64,000 bases of DNA from Colwellia sp. RSH04. GTDB lineage: Bacteria; Pseudomonadota; Gammaproteobacteria; Enterobacterales; Alteromonadaceae. A model generated the notes under the pieces. It searched no databases. It had not been told where the DNA came from and was given only the letters and a program-made list of their open reading frames with translations. Location: positions 310,001 through 374,000 of the forward strand of contig NZ_QXIO01000002.1 in assembly GCF_003545765.1 (NCBI RefSeq), read 5' to 3'. Position numbers and translations under genes: made by a program. Positions 49,184 through 58,339 of this stretch are shown here, one piece after another (position 1 is the first letter of the stretch; each line of letters begins with the position of its first letter).

Positions 49184-51613
49184 GTGGATATTACTATTTG
49201 GTTAATTATTGCAATTTCATTAACGTGGTTTATGACTTATGTAAGAGCTTCATTATCAAGCTATACATTCAGCTTCATCGCGTTATTGGCTATAGGAAGC
49301 TTCTTCGATGTCATTGGTATCGTATCATGGCTCTTATTTGCGGTAATCGCACTCCCTTTAAATATTGATAGTATTCGACATCAGTTTATCAGCATGCCTT
49401 TATTATCTCTTTTTCAAAAAATAATGCCTCAAATGTCTTCTACAGAACAAGAAGCTCTCGATGCAGGTACCACATGGTTTGATGCTGATTTATTTAGAGG
49501 TAACCCTGATTGGAAGAAACTTCATAATTTTCCAAAACCAAGATTAAGCAGCGAAGAACAAAGCTTTTTGGATGGACCTGTTGATGAAGTTTGCTCTATG
49601 GTATCTGATTGGCATACAACTCATGAAATTGCCGACTTATCACCTGAAGTATGGCAGTACTTAAAAGATAATAAATTCTTCGCCATGATCATTAAAAAGA
49701 AATATGGAGGCTTAGAGTTTTCTGCATACGCTCAATCAAGGGTTTTACAAAAGTTAACCGGCGTAAGCTCTGTATTAGCAAGTACTGTAGGCGTTCCTAA
49801 TTCGTTAGGTCCAGGTGAATTATTGCAAGAATACGGCACTAAAGAACAGCAAGATTACTATCTTCCTCGTTTAGCAAAAGGGGATGAAATCCCATGCTTT
49901 GCCTTAACTAGCCCAGAAGCGGGTTCTGATGCAGGAGCTATTCCAGATACAGGTATCATTTGCTATGACGACTTTGATGGAGAGAAAGTACTAGGAATGC
50001 GTTTAAATTGGGACAAGCGATATATTACTTTAGCTCCCATAGCCACCGTATTAGGTTTAGCGTTTAAACTACAAGATCCTGAGCACTTAATTGGCGAAAC
50101 AACAGACTTAGGTATTACCTGTGCACTGATCCCAACAAATATTAAAGGTATTGACATTGGACGTCGTCATTTCCCATTAAATGTGCCCTTTCAAAATGGC
50201 CCTACACAAGGAAAGGATGTATTTGTTCCTTTGGATTATATTATCGGCGGTAAAGAGATGGCCGGCCAAGGTTGGCGAATGCTTGTTGAATGCCTTTCAG
50301 TAGGTAGAGCGATAACACTTCCTTCAAACAGTGCTGGCGGCGTTAAAACAATGGCATTAGCCACAGGCGCATACTGTAGAATAAGACACCAATTCAAGAT
50401 GCCTATTGGCAAAATGGAAGGCATAGAAGAAGCATTAGCACGTATTGGTGGCAACGCTTACGTTATGGATGCTGTTACGACGATGTCGACTGGCGCTATT
50501 GATTTAGGTGAAAAACCATCGGTTATTTCTGCAATATCTAAATACCACTTAACAGAAAAAATGCGTTCATCTATCATCGATGCAATGGATATCCACGGTG
50601 GTAAAGGTATTTGCATGGGCCCTAATAATTATTTAGCACGCGGATATCAAGGTGCTCCTATCGCGGTAACAGTGGAAGGAGCAAACATTTTAACACGCAG
50701 TATGATAATTTATGGTCAAGGAGCTATTCGCTGTCATCCTTATATTCTTGCCGAGTTACAAGCCGCAAATAACGAAGATAAAGTCCAAGCACTCAATGAA
50801 TTTGACCATGCATTGTTTGGTCATGTAGGGTTTAGTATTAGTAACATTAGCCGAAGTTTATGGTGCTCATTTACTGGTTCACACTTTCTTTCAAGTCCAT
50901 TTAATGATCAAACAAAACGTTATTATCAATTGCTTACTCGTTTTAGTTCAAACTTAGCTATGTTATCTGATATTGCCATGCTTGTTATGGGCTCTGACTT
51001 AAAAAGAAAAGAGCGTATATCTGCACGTCTTGGCGATATATTAAGCCATTTATATTTAGCCAGCGCTTCTTTAAAACGTTTCAATGATGATGGGCGACCA
51101 AGTGATGATATCCCCTTAGTGAGTTGGGCTGTTGAAGACTCTTTATATTCTATACAACAAGCCATGATTGAATTGCTTGATAACTTCCCTAACCGCTGGG
51201 TTGCTCGCTTCCTTCGCTTTGTAATATTTCCCATGGGAAGTTGGTTAACTAAACCTTCTGATGACATTGACCACCAAGTTGCTCAATTATTACAAAACCG
51301 TAACTCAGCAAGAACTCGATTAGGTAAAGGGCAATACCTAACACGTAACGAAAGCAATTTATTTGGTAAATTAGAGCAAGCATTAGATGACGTTATTCAA
51401 GCTGAAGAGGCTTTTAAAAAAGTTTGTATAGCGCTAGGAAAAAACCTTGCTTTCACACAACTAGATAAACTAGCTGAAAAAGGTTTAGAAATTAAAGCAA
51501 TATCTGAAACTGAATCAGAATACTTAATTAAAGCAGAGAAAAGCCGTCGATGGACAATTGCTGTTGATGATTTCGCCTCTGATGAGTTAATAGCTGCTAA
51601 ATACAAAACTTAA
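49184..51613 (+). CDS. fadE: Acyl-CoA dehydrogenase FadE
   Basis: First step of fatty-acid beta-oxidation. It has 809 residues, close to the 814 of E. coli FadE. Two N-terminal membrane segments (about residues 3-65) tether it, followed by the ACAD core: [18 protein letters not shown] near 245, [22 protein letters not shown] near 365, and [22 protein letters not shown] near 470, where other families have the catalytic Glu loop. An additional C-terminal domain of about 250 residues (DUF1974-like) follows. The GTG start has AAGGAATAAAT before it. It lies 108 bp before a TetR regulator on the same strand. Confidence 0.95.
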   Translation: MDITIWLIIAISLTWFMTYVRASLSSYTFSFIALLAIGSFFDVIGIVSWLLFAVIALPLNIDSIRHQFISMPLLSLFQKIMPQMSSTEQEALDAGTTWFDADLFRGNPDWKKLHNFPKPRLSSEEQSFLDGPVDEVCSMVSDWHTTHEIADLSPEVWQYLKDNKFFAMIIKKKYGGLEFSAYAQSRVLQKLTGVSSVLASTVGVPNSLGPGELLQEYGTKEQQDYYLPRLAKGDEIPCFALTSPEAGSDAGAIPDTGIICYDDFDGEKVLGMRLNWDKRYITLAPIATVLGLAFKLQDPEHLIGETTDLGITCALIPTNIKGIDIGRRHFPLNVPFQNGPTQGKDVFVPLDYIIGGKEMAGQGWRMLVECLSVGRAITLPSNSAGGVKTMALATGAYCRIRHQFKMPIGKMEGIEEALARIGGNAYVMDAVTTMSTGAIDLGEKPSVISAISKYHLTEKMRSSIIDAMDIHGGKGICMGPNNYLARGYQGAPIAVTVEGANILTRSMIIYGQGAIRCHPYILAELQAANNEDKVQALNEFDHALFGHVGFSISNISRSLWCSFTGSHFLSSPFNDQTKRYYQLLTRFSSNLAMLSDIAMLVMGSDLKRKERISARLGDILSHLYLASASLKRFNDDGRPSDDIPLVSWAVEDSLYSIQQAMIELLDNFPNRWVARFLRFVIFPMGSWLTKPSDDIDHQVAQLLQNRNSARTRLGKGQYLTRNESNLFGKLEQALDDVIQAEEAFKKVCIALGKNLAFTQLDKLAEKGLEIKAISETESEYLIKAEKSRRWTIAVDDFASDELIAAKYKT

Positions 51614-51721
51614 GGTATTGCGCATAAACGTAATAAGCCATAACAACATTTTTTTAGAAAAAACAAAAACAAATGTTAATATGGCGTTAATTTATTTTTA
51701 TTATGATTAAGTAACAAATTT

Positions 51722-52414
51722 ATGACGCTGTTAAACACTGAAAGTATTATTCCTGAGCCTATAAAGTCGTCACCAACAAGGCGCACTAAAGGCGAGAGAA
51801 CAAGAGAAAGAATTTTAGATGCTACTATCGAAGTTCTTGCACAAAAGGGCATAAAAGGAACTACTCATCGAGCTATTGCCCTTGAAGCAGATTTACAGCT
51901 ATCTTTAACGACCTATTACTTCAAAGATATTCAAGAATTAATACAGCAAGCTTTTAAACATAATTCAGAGAAAATTTTATCACGTAGTGATAATGTACTT
52001 GAACAAGCATTCAGTTTGTTGAATGCTACAGATAAAACGAGTTTAAGAAAAAGCACAGTTAAAGCCACTATTTGCCAGCAGCTCACCGAAATGACTACGG
52101 CTTATTTACTTGATCATATTGAAAACCAAGCTAAATCACTTGCTGTAGAACAGCTATTATTTACAGAAATACAGGTAAGTCCTGTTCTAAGAGAGTTAGC
52201 GCAATTGCATGAGCAAGCGCAGTTACTTCCTTTTGAGCATATATGTAAGTTTTTCAATAAAGTAGATCCTGAACTTGATGCAAAATTAATGAGAACTATT
52301 TTTACGCAGCTTAAATATAGTTTACTTGCAAAACAACAAAGTCATGAAAAAAATGTAGAAGAGGTCAAATTAACCACCAATAAAATAATTAGTTGGGTTA
52401 TCGGAGTTAAATAA
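51722..52414 (+). CDS. TetR/AcrR family transcriptional regulator
   Basis: 230 residues. The helix-turn-helix lies at about 28-70: RTKGERTRERILDATIEVLAQKGIKGTTHRAIALEADLQLSLTTYYF. The C-terminal ligand domain is helical and unassigned. It follows fadE and is convergent with a second acyl-CoA dehydrogenase, so control of fatty-acid degradation with an acyl-CoA effector is the natural guess. I did not find a palindromic operator upstream of fadE. Confidence 0.88.
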   Translation: MTLLNTESIIPEPIKSSPTRRTKGERTRERILDATIEVLAQKGIKGTTHRAIALEADLQLSLTTYYFKDIQELIQQAFKHNSEKILSRSDNVLEQAFSLLNATDKTSLRKSTVKATICQQLTEMTTAYLLDHIENQAKSLAVEQLLFTEIQVSPVLRELAQLHEQAQLLPFEHICKFFNKVDPELDAKLMRTIFTQLKYSLLAKQQSHEKNVEEVKLTTNKIISWVIGVK

Positions 52415-52436
52415 ATTTGTACGAATTTTTGGCAAT

Positions 52437-52467
52437 AAAAAACGCACAATATCATTGTGCGTTTTTT
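52437..52467. terminator. Bidirectional terminator between the TetR gene and the acyl-CoA dehydrogenase gene
   Basis: AAAAAACGCACAAT-ATC-ATTGTGCGTTTTTT, a perfect 14-bp stem with A-runs and T-runs on both strands. It serves both convergent genes. Confidence 0.9.
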
Positions 52468-52487
52468 GATTTTAGGTTAATCACTCA

Positions 52488-54308
52488 TTACAAAAATGAA
52501 AGCAACTCTGGATCTAATTGCATTAAGGTTTTAGGATCTTCCATCATAGTTTTAGCATGAGATTTAGTTCGCGGAAGCATTCGATTAAAATAGAACTCTG
52601 CCGTTTTTATTTTAGCACGATAAAAATCTCTGTTTTCCACATCAGTGGCTAGTTTTTCATAAGCTGATTGCGCCATTTGAGCCCAAAAATATCCCATTAC
52701 GATATAACCTGAATACATCAAATAATCTACCGAAGCAGAGCCTACAATATCACGGTTCTTTTTAGCCTTAAGTGCAAGGCGAAGTGAGTATTGTTGCCAA
52801 TTTGCAACGGCTTTACTTAAAGGCCAGATAAATTTATTCATTTGACGTTTATGCGGGTTCTTCGACAATACACTTTTATCTTTACAGAATAATAACACTT
52901 CTTTAGTAAAAGTATTTAATGACTTACCACGGGTGAGCAGTATTTTTCTACCTAATAAATCAAGAGCTTGTATGCCTGTTGTTCCTTCATACAATGTAGA
53001 AATCCTTGCATCTCGAACAATTTGCTCCATTCCCCATTCTTTAATATAACCGTGACCACCAAAAATTTGTAAACCGTTATTGGCACTTTCTAAACCTAAT
53101 TCAGTTAAAAAAGCTTTTAGGATTGGTGTAATGAAACCAAGTTTGTCATCTGCTTTTTGACGATCTTCTTCCGTTTTTGCCATTTCAATTTCATCAACTA
53201 ACTTCGCTGCATAGTAAATCATTGCACGACCACCTTCAGATATGGCTTTTTGAGTCATTAGCATTTTGCGAACATCAGGATGAACAATAATAGGGTCAGC
53301 TACTTGCTCTGGGTTTTTCTTACCCGTTAATGAACGCATAGAGAGGCGTTCTTTTGCGTAAATTAAAGAGTTTTGATAGGCCAATTCAGCACTACAAACA
53401 CCTTGAAGAGCCGTACCTATACGAGCCGTATTCATAAAGGTAAACATGCACTCTAAGCCTTTATTTTCAGGCCCAATTAAGACACCTTGTGCATTATCAA
53501 AATTAAGCACTGCGGTGGCAGATGCTTTAATACCCATTTTATCTTCAATAGAACCACATGTGACGTTGTTTCCTTCGCCTAAGTTACCTTGTTGATCAGT
53601 TTGTATTTTTGGCACAATAAACAAAGAAATACCACGGGTTCCTGCAGGCGCATCTGGTAAACGAGCTAGCACAATATGAATTATGTTCTCTGTTAAATCA
53701 TGCTCACCAGCAGAGATAAAAATTTTAGTACCCGTAATATTATAAGTGCCATCACCATTAGGAACTGCTTTGGTTTTCACTTGACCTAAATCTGTACCAC
53801 ATTGCGGTTCAGTTAAACACATTGTGCCTGTCCACGTTCCTTCTGTTAAACGTGTCAGGTATAGTTCTTTCTGCTCTTTAGTGCCATGAGTTTCTACCGT
53901 ATTCATTGCACCATGACTTAAACCTGGATACATTGCCCAAGACCAATTCGCCGTCCCCATCATTTCAGACTTAACCATACCTAAAGATGGTGGTAAACCT
54001 TGACCACCATGCTCTAATGGGTGAGATAATGATTGCCATCCACCTTCAACGTACTTTTGATAAGCATCTTTAAAACCTTTAGGTGTTGTAACGTTGCCAT
54101 TATCAAACTGACAACCTTCTTTATCACCACTTTGGTATAGAGGCAGTAATTCATTTTCACAGAATTTCGCACATTCTTGAAAAATGGCGTCAACTAAATC
54201 AGGAGTGGCCTCTTCAAACTCTGGAAATTTCTCGTAATGAGAATAATAGCCAAATACATCTTTTAGTAAAAAATTGATATCTGCTACAGGTGCTTTGTAA
54301 GTTAGCAT
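52488..54308 (-). CDS. Acyl-CoA dehydrogenase, long form with extra N- and C-terminal domains
   Basis: 606 residues, of the FadE5-like class. It begins with the short N-terminal segment YKAPVADINFLLKDVFGYYSHYEKFPEF typical of this class. Core motifs are MCLTEPQCGTDLGQVKTKAV near 165, NIIHIVLARLPDAPAGTRGIS, and QIFGGHGYIKEWGMEQIVRDARISTLYEGTTGIQALDLLGRK near 425-465, with the catalytic glutamate in YEGTTG. The C-terminal part is the family's extra helical domain. It probably takes medium- or long-chain acyl-CoAs. It stands alone, convergent with the TetR gene. Confidence 0.95.
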   Translation of the reverse strand: MLTYKAPVADINFLLKDVFGYYSHYEKFPEFEEATPDLVDAIFQECAKFCENELLPLYQSGDKEGCQFDNGNVTTPKGFKDAYQKYVEGGWQSLSHPLEHGGQGLPPSLGMVKSEMMGTANWSWAMYPGLSHGAMNTVETHGTKEQKELYLTRLTEGTWTGTMCLTEPQCGTDLGQVKTKAVPNGDGTYNITGTKIFISAGEHDLTENIIHIVLARLPDAPAGTRGISLFIVPKIQTDQQGNLGEGNNVTCGSIEDKMGIKASATAVLNFDNAQGVLIGPENKGLECMFTFMNTARIGTALQGVCSAELAYQNSLIYAKERLSMRSLTGKKNPEQVADPIIVHPDVRKMLMTQKAISEGGRAMIYYAAKLVDEIEMAKTEEDRQKADDKLGFITPILKAFLTELGLESANNGLQIFGGHGYIKEWGMEQIVRDARISTLYEGTTGIQALDLLGRKILLTRGKSLNTFTKEVLLFCKDKSVLSKNPHKRQMNKFIWPLSKAVANWQQYSLRLALKAKKNRDIVGSASVDYLMYSGYIVMGYFWAQMAQSAYEKLATDVENRDFYRAKIKTAEFYFNRMLPRTKSHAKTMMEDPKTLMQLDPELLSFL

Positions 54309-55042
54309 GAAAAAACTCCAATCACTTATTGTGAGAATTATATAATTTATAACAATGATTAAAGCACTGGTCGTACCACTATTTCAAGTTATTTTTTCAT
54401 TTTTTTAAAAAATTAACAATAATCGTTACATTTAAATAGAGCAACTTATTAAAATATTATTTAAATTTGCAAATTTAAAACACTTGAACTGTCTAGTGAA
54501 ATCTGGGAAGTCCAAACAGTACTACATCACTATTAATAATATTATTTTGCGTAAAGAAGTGACCACTTATAACGGGCATGGGCGACAGACATTAAAACAA
54601 ATATAAATTTGTGTGGTTTAGCTTTTCTGCATCAAACAAGTTTTATGAAGTTACCTTGGTGTACATGCGATCCCAAAGGGTTAGTTTTAAAGGCTTATAT
54701 ACATCGTTATTGATTTTGACAAGGGAATATTCATTCTCTGCAATCAATGCATTGCAGAGAATGGAGTAGGTACTTAGATTATGTTTTGAACGTGTAACTT
54801 TTGCTTTTAAGCCTTTAAATTGTAGCTAAGAGATCACTTTCTTATAAGGGTTCCGATAAAGCTCAACCATGAAAGAAATGAAAGCTAATAGACTGAGTAG
54901 CCTCTAAAGAGTCTTAGTTCAGCAAATTTTGTGAAATAAATATAGGATGTAACGATCAGAAGTTGATATCAGCAAATAGTATAAATAAATTAATGTGTTT
55001 GAAGGAGTATATAACAGAAATGACATTTTTTATTTAGCAAAT
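54309..55042. other. Gene-free region of about 730 bp with nested inverted repeats
   Basis: No frame here has the look of a gene. Two perfect inverted repeats stand out. The outer pair, TTTAAAGGCTTA (54686-54697) and TAAGCCTTTAAA (54808-54819), encloses a 13-bp hairpin CATTCTCTGCAAT/ATTGCAGAGAATG (54732-54763). No T-run follows, and no transposase gene is near. Confidence 0.7.
54686..54819. repeat. 134-bp segment with 12-bp terminal inverted repeats and a central palindrome
   Basis: The terminal repeats are perfect over 12 bp and the central palindrome over 13 bp with a 6-nt spacer (CAATGC). The layout could be a miniature transposable element, an RNA cruciform or the remnant of a regulatory site. 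It carries no coding frame. Confidence 0.55.
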
Positions 55043-55119
55043 TGGCGGAGTGGACGGGACTCGAACCCGCGACCCCCGGCGTGACAGGCCGGTATTCTAA
55101 CCAACTGAACTACCACTCC
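55043..55119 (-). tRNA. tRNA-Asp (GTC), copy 4 in transcription order
   Basis: A 77-nt cloverleaf with CCA. Acceptor GGAGTGG/CCACTCC, anticodon arm with CTGTCAC (anticodon GTC), T-arm GCGGG-TTCGAGT-CCCGT. It is identical to the three copies to its right and last in the transcript. I see no clear terminator within 50 nt downstream. Confidence 0.97.
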
Positions 55120-55182
55120 GCGATCTTGCTTTTGAATAGTTAACGATATTCCTATCGCATCACGATGATGAATAAACAAAAT

Positions 55183-55259
55183 TGGCGGAGTGGACGGGAC
55201 TCGAACCCGCGACCCCCGGCGTGACAGGCCGGTATTCTAACCAACTGAACTACCACTCC
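55183..55259 (-). tRNA. tRNA-Asp (GTC), copy 3
   Basis: Identical 77-nt tRNA with CCA, exactly 140 bp from its neighbours. The 63-bp spacer is also the same as the adjacent one. Confidence 0.97.
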
Positions 55260-55322
55260 GCGATCTTGCTTTTGAATAGTTAACGATATTCCTATCGCAT
55301 CACGATGATGAATAAACAAAAT

Positions 55323-55399
55323 TGGCGGAGTGGACGGGACTCGAACCCGCGACCCCCGGCGTGACAGGCCGGTATTCTAACCAACTGAACTACCACTCC
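55323..55399 (-). tRNA. tRNA-Asp (GTC), copy 2
   Basis: Identical 77-nt tRNA with CCA. The spacer on its promoter side (55400-55462) differs from the other two spacers by a two-base change (CATAATGATG instead of CACGATGATG). Confidence 0.97.
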
Positions 55400-55462
55400 G
55401 CGATCTTGCTTTTGAATAGTTAACGATATTCCTATCGCATCATAATGATGAATAAACAAAAT

Positions 55463-55539
55463 TGGCGGAGTGGACGGGACTCGAACCCGCGACCCCCGGC
55501 GTGACAGGCCGGTATTCTAACCAACTGAACTACCACTCC
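55463..55539 (-). tRNA. tRNA-Asp (GTC), copy 1 in transcription order
   Basis: Identical 77-nt tRNA with CCA, nearest to the promoter at 55585-55613. Its 5' leader carries a 9-bp hairpin at 55553-55578. Confidence 0.97.
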
Positions 55540-55552
55540 GCGATCTTGCTCT

Positions 55553-55578
55553 GCATTCAACAACATGTCGTTGAATGC
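55553..55578 (-). other. Leader hairpin ahead of the tRNA-Asp operon
   Basis: GCATTCAAC and GTTGAATGC pair over 9 bp with an 8-nt loop, between the promoter and the first tRNA. It is a plausible processing or stability element of the precursor transcript. Confidence 0.6.
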
Positions 55579-55584
55579 GGCGAG

Positions 55585-55613
55585 ATAATACGGTTATGAG
55601 ACGTCGCAGTCAA
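55585..55613 (-). promoter_or_regulatory. Sigma-70 promoter of the tRNA-Asp operon
   Basis: On the - strand, TTGACT (55613-55608), a 17-bp spacer, and TATTAT (55590-55585), followed by the G+C-rich discriminator CTCGCCGC. It is strong and of the stringently controlled kind, like the promoter at 12778. Confidence 0.82.
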
Positions 55614-55728
55614 CCCCTTTTTTAATAAAAATGTTCGTCTGAGCATTTGATGTGCAAAATGATGGTTTTACAAACATATTTTAGGCAAAATATGACGGGG
55701 TTAATTACCCTATCCAGATTGTTTATAT

Positions 55729-57066
55729 TTACTTACTACGCTTTTTCTTTATAAATCGTAAGCCAAAGAAAGTTAATATCGCTATTATAATAATAACTGC
55801 ATTACCTATAACAATGATAAGGATATTGTGATCTGCTTGTGCTTTTTGTTGTTCTAACGCGATTTCTTTTTCTTTTAAGGCTGCTTGCTTTGCTTTTTGC
55901 TGTTCTTCAAAAGTATTAACTGCGGTATCAGGTTCATTTAAATCTGGTACTAAGACATTTATCTCTTCAGGTTTAATGTTGAAAGTATGTTCTTTCATCA
56001 CAAGTCGAAATTCACGGCCATCCTTTGTTTTACCAAACGCACTAATATTAACTCGATATAAACCAGATTCAGTATATTCAATCTCTTTTTGTCTCGATAC
56101 ACCCGAAGACTCCATTATCGAAAATGGCTCTACTTGCCTATCTGGAAAAGTCACTTTACCTTGGAAAATTAAACTGTCTGGGTCTACATGAGTATCATCT
56201 ATGGTTAAGTGCAATACATGCGGTTTTTTTTCACTCGTTGATTCCTCAACTTTTATATCTACAGGAGTATGCAATAACATAATTGCTGATTGACGAAGCT
56301 CACGTGTTGCCATAGGTAATTTAACCAAATATACCGGCTGCCATTCTCCTGCTGCAAAATCTAAAACAAACTCACCTGTAAAGGTACTATCATTAGCATA
56401 TTCATCTAATCCTCGACCATCGTCTCTAAATGAAGTCACTTTTATCGCATCAGCGCCAAAATTATCGTAACTTGAATTGTTTGTGCTGTAAAAATTCACA
56501 TCTAAGTTAACAACCGCTTTAAAGCTTGGGCTATCAATAGCCTTTTCACCGTTAAATAAGCGACCTTCCACTTTAAGTGTTTCACCAGAAAAAACAATGT
56601 TAGGTAATGGCTCTACTCTAATAGTGACATCAGAAACAACAAGTATTTGACTATTAGGTAAAATATCGCCAATTGCTTGCCATGGACCTGGCATAGGTTT
56701 TTTTATTTTGATCATATCGAACGTACGATCATCAAACCACTGAACTTTTTCACTATCGAAGCTGTTAACTCTGAGTTTACTACCATCAGGGCGAACTAAA
56801 ATAATGGGGACACTACCCTGTTTACGATAAAAGATTAATGTTATCTCTTCTAATTCACTATCAATTCTAAAGCGATTGTCAAAATAAGGTATTTGATTAG
56901 TTTTATTATCCGTCTGTAAATACTCAACCGCTGCTTTATTAATAATATCTTTCTTGTTACTACTTGATGCAGCCGATAAATGATGACTAAAAATCATTAT
57001 AAAAAGAATAGTCAATGATTTAACATGACTTGAAAGTGAGGTAAGTCGCTTTATCAATATTTCCAA
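55729..57066 (-). CDS. TIGR03503-type envelope protein
   Basis: 445 residues with an N-terminal signal segment (LTILFIMIFSHHLSAASS, cut near 33) and a C-terminal membrane helix (ILIIVIGNAVIIIIAILTFFGLRF, about 415-438) followed by a basic KKKRSK tail, so the bulk is periplasmic. The middle is beta-rich: ITLIFYRKQGSVPIILVRPDGSKL, WFDDRTFDMIKIKKPMPGPWQAIG, and FRDDGRGLDEYANDSTFTGEF. This pattern fits the TIGR03503 family of marine gammaproteobacteria, which resembles von Willebrand-like envelope proteins and has no known role. Its start overlaps the end of dnaQ by 13 bp. Confidence 0.8.
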   Translation of the reverse strand: MEILIKRLTSLSSHVKSLTILFIMIFSHHLSAASSSNKKDIINKAAVEYLQTDNKTNQIPYFDNRFRIDSELEEITLIFYRKQGSVPIILVRPDGSKLRVNSFDSEKVQWFDDRTFDMIKIKKPMPGPWQAIGDILPNSQILVVSDVTIRVEPLPNIVFSGETLKVEGRLFNGEKAIDSPSFKAVVNLDVNFYSTNNSSYDNFGADAIKVTSFRDDGRGLDEYANDSTFTGEFVLDFAAGEWQPVYLVKLPMATRELRQSAIMLLHTPVDIKVEESTSEKKPHVLHLTIDDTHVDPDSLIFQGKVTFPDRQVEPFSIMESSGVSRQKEIEYTESGLYRVNISAFGKTKDGREFRLVMKEHTFNIKPEEINVLVPDLNEPDTAVNTFEEQQKAKQAALKEKEIALEQQKAQADHNILIIVIGNAVIIIIAILTFFGLRFIKKKRSK

Positions 57067-57824
57067 AGTGGTTGCCCGCCCTTTTCTTTTATTATGTTCA
57101 ATCTATCTTTATGTGCTTCCTTTTCATCGGCAGACGCTTTAATAATCTTTAATTTATTCCTATTATCAGTCAATCTTCTTATATCATCAGCATTCGTATT
57201 TTCATCACTACCAGCAGATAAATTAAATGTTGACTGCTTTCGTGTCATCTCAATGTAAACAAAAGCAAGCAATTGCGCATCGATTAACGCCCCGTGATAA
57301 GTACGGTCAACTAATTTATCTACTCGATAAAATCTTGCTAAATAATCGAGTGTTTTCGGTGAGCCAAATTCGTCTTTAGAAACATGTAAGGTATCGATAA
57401 TAGTGCATATATCATGGGTCATTGGCACCTTATCTTGAGCTCGATTAATCGAGTTAAACAATGCAAATTCATGATCCATAAAACCAACATCGAACTTAGC
57501 ATTATGAATAACTAATACTGCACCTCGAATAAAATCGATAAATTCATGCACTACTTGAGAAAAGTTAGGCTTATCCTCTAAAAAATCATTTGTTAAACCG
57601 TGAACATCAATTACTTCTTGTTCCATAACAAGTGTTTGCCCCTTCGCATCAAGGGGTTTTATATAGGCATGATAATTTCGACCTGTTAATTGCCTGTTAA
57701 CCATTTCTACGCAACCAATCTCTATAATACGATGCCCTTCCCTTGGGTTTATACCCGTAGTTTCCGTATCTAATATGATTAAGCGTTCTTCTTGTAATGG
57801 CATTGCGTTGTCAGAATTGTGCAC
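57054..57824 (-). CDS. dnaQ: DNA polymerase III subunit epsilon
   Basis: The 3'-5' proofreading exonuclease of the replicative polymerase, 256 residues. ExoI is LDTETTG near residue 18, ExoII is VIHNAKFDVGFMDHEF near 100, and ExoIII-epsilon is HGALIDAQLLAFVY near 165, with the catalytic histidine and aspartate. The C-terminal tail is the segment that binds the alpha subunit. The start is GTG at 57824, seven bases after AAGG, preferred over an in-frame ATG at 57803 that lacks a ribosome-binding site. rnhA, the usual neighbour, is not present here. Confidence 0.96.
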   Translation of the reverse strand: MHNSDNAMPLQEERLIILDTETTGINPREGHRIIEIGCVEMVNRQLTGRNYHAYIKPLDAKGQTLVMEQEVIDVHGLTNDFLEDKPNFSQVVHEFIDFIRGAVLVIHNAKFDVGFMDHEFALFNSINRAQDKVPMTHDICTIIDTLHVSKDEFGSPKTLDYLARFYRVDKLVDRTYHGALIDAQLLAFVYIEMTRKQSTFNLSAGSDENTNADDIRRLTDNRNKLKIIKASADEKEAHKDRLNIIKEKGGQPLWKY

Positions 57825-57850
57825 TAATTTACCTTTTTATCTATCAGCTG

Positions 57851-58339
57851 TTATTTTTCTGGGAGTGGTTCAGGGAACTCTCTCAAGTTTATGTTCATTC
57901 TATCACTGTTGTAACACAGTAAAATAAGGAATATTACTATTGCCCCCTGCACTGTAAGCCATAAGGGTGAAAATAATTGCCATTGAAAATAACCAACAAG
58001 GTTAATTAAATAATCAAACAACAGCGCAATTATTAAAATACTACGACAATGTGGCCAAATAGTTTTTATCCATTGTGGTGCATTAGGTCGACGTAAACTG
58101 AGTATTAGTACCACAAATAAGCCTATTAAACCTGAAAAAAGGCTTAAAAAGAATAAACTCTGCTCAGGATATAACCATTGTATAATGCCCACCCTATCAC
58201 GCATGTTTGTTACCGACATCAGCCAAACAAGATAACCACGTAAGATATAAATTAATACCACATAGACTCTAATAGATACCTTTAAACAGTCAAACTTGTC
58301 AAAATCGTGTACAGAATAATGTTTATATTCTTGGGACAA
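57851..58339 (-). CDS. DUF2919-like inner-membrane protein (YfeZ type)
   Basis: 162 residues with about four membrane helices (about 25-42, 62-82, 95-117, 128-147). The opening HYSVHDFDKFDCLKVSIRVYVVLIYILRGYLVWL and PEQSLFFLSLFSGLIGLFVVLILSLRRP resemble DUF2919/YfeZ proteins of unknown function. The start is a TTG that directly follows the stop of the DUF599 gene, so translation is probably coupled. dnaQ follows 26 bp downstream. Confidence 0.72.
   Translation of the reverse strand: MSQEYKHYSVHDFDKFDCLKVSIRVYVVLIYILRGYLVWLMSVTNMRDRVGIIQWLYPEQSLFFLSLFSGLIGLFVVLILSLRRPNAPQWIKTIWPHCRSILIIALLFDYLINLVGYFQWQLFSPLWLTVQGAIVIFLILLCYNSDRMNINLREFPEPLPEK

Larger units (their letters stand above)
55043..55539 (-). 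repeat. Tandem array of four tRNA-Asp genes, 140-bp period
   Basis: Three exact 140-bp steps made of a 77-bp tRNA and a 63-bp spacer. The near-perfect spacers show recent duplication or ongoing gene conversion. Confidence 0.93.

Noticed and set aside
54309..55620. Integrated phage or island at the tRNA-Asp array
   Set aside because: tRNA genes are common attachment sites, but no integrase, no direct repeat of a tRNA 3' end beyond the array itself, and no accessory genes are seen on either side.
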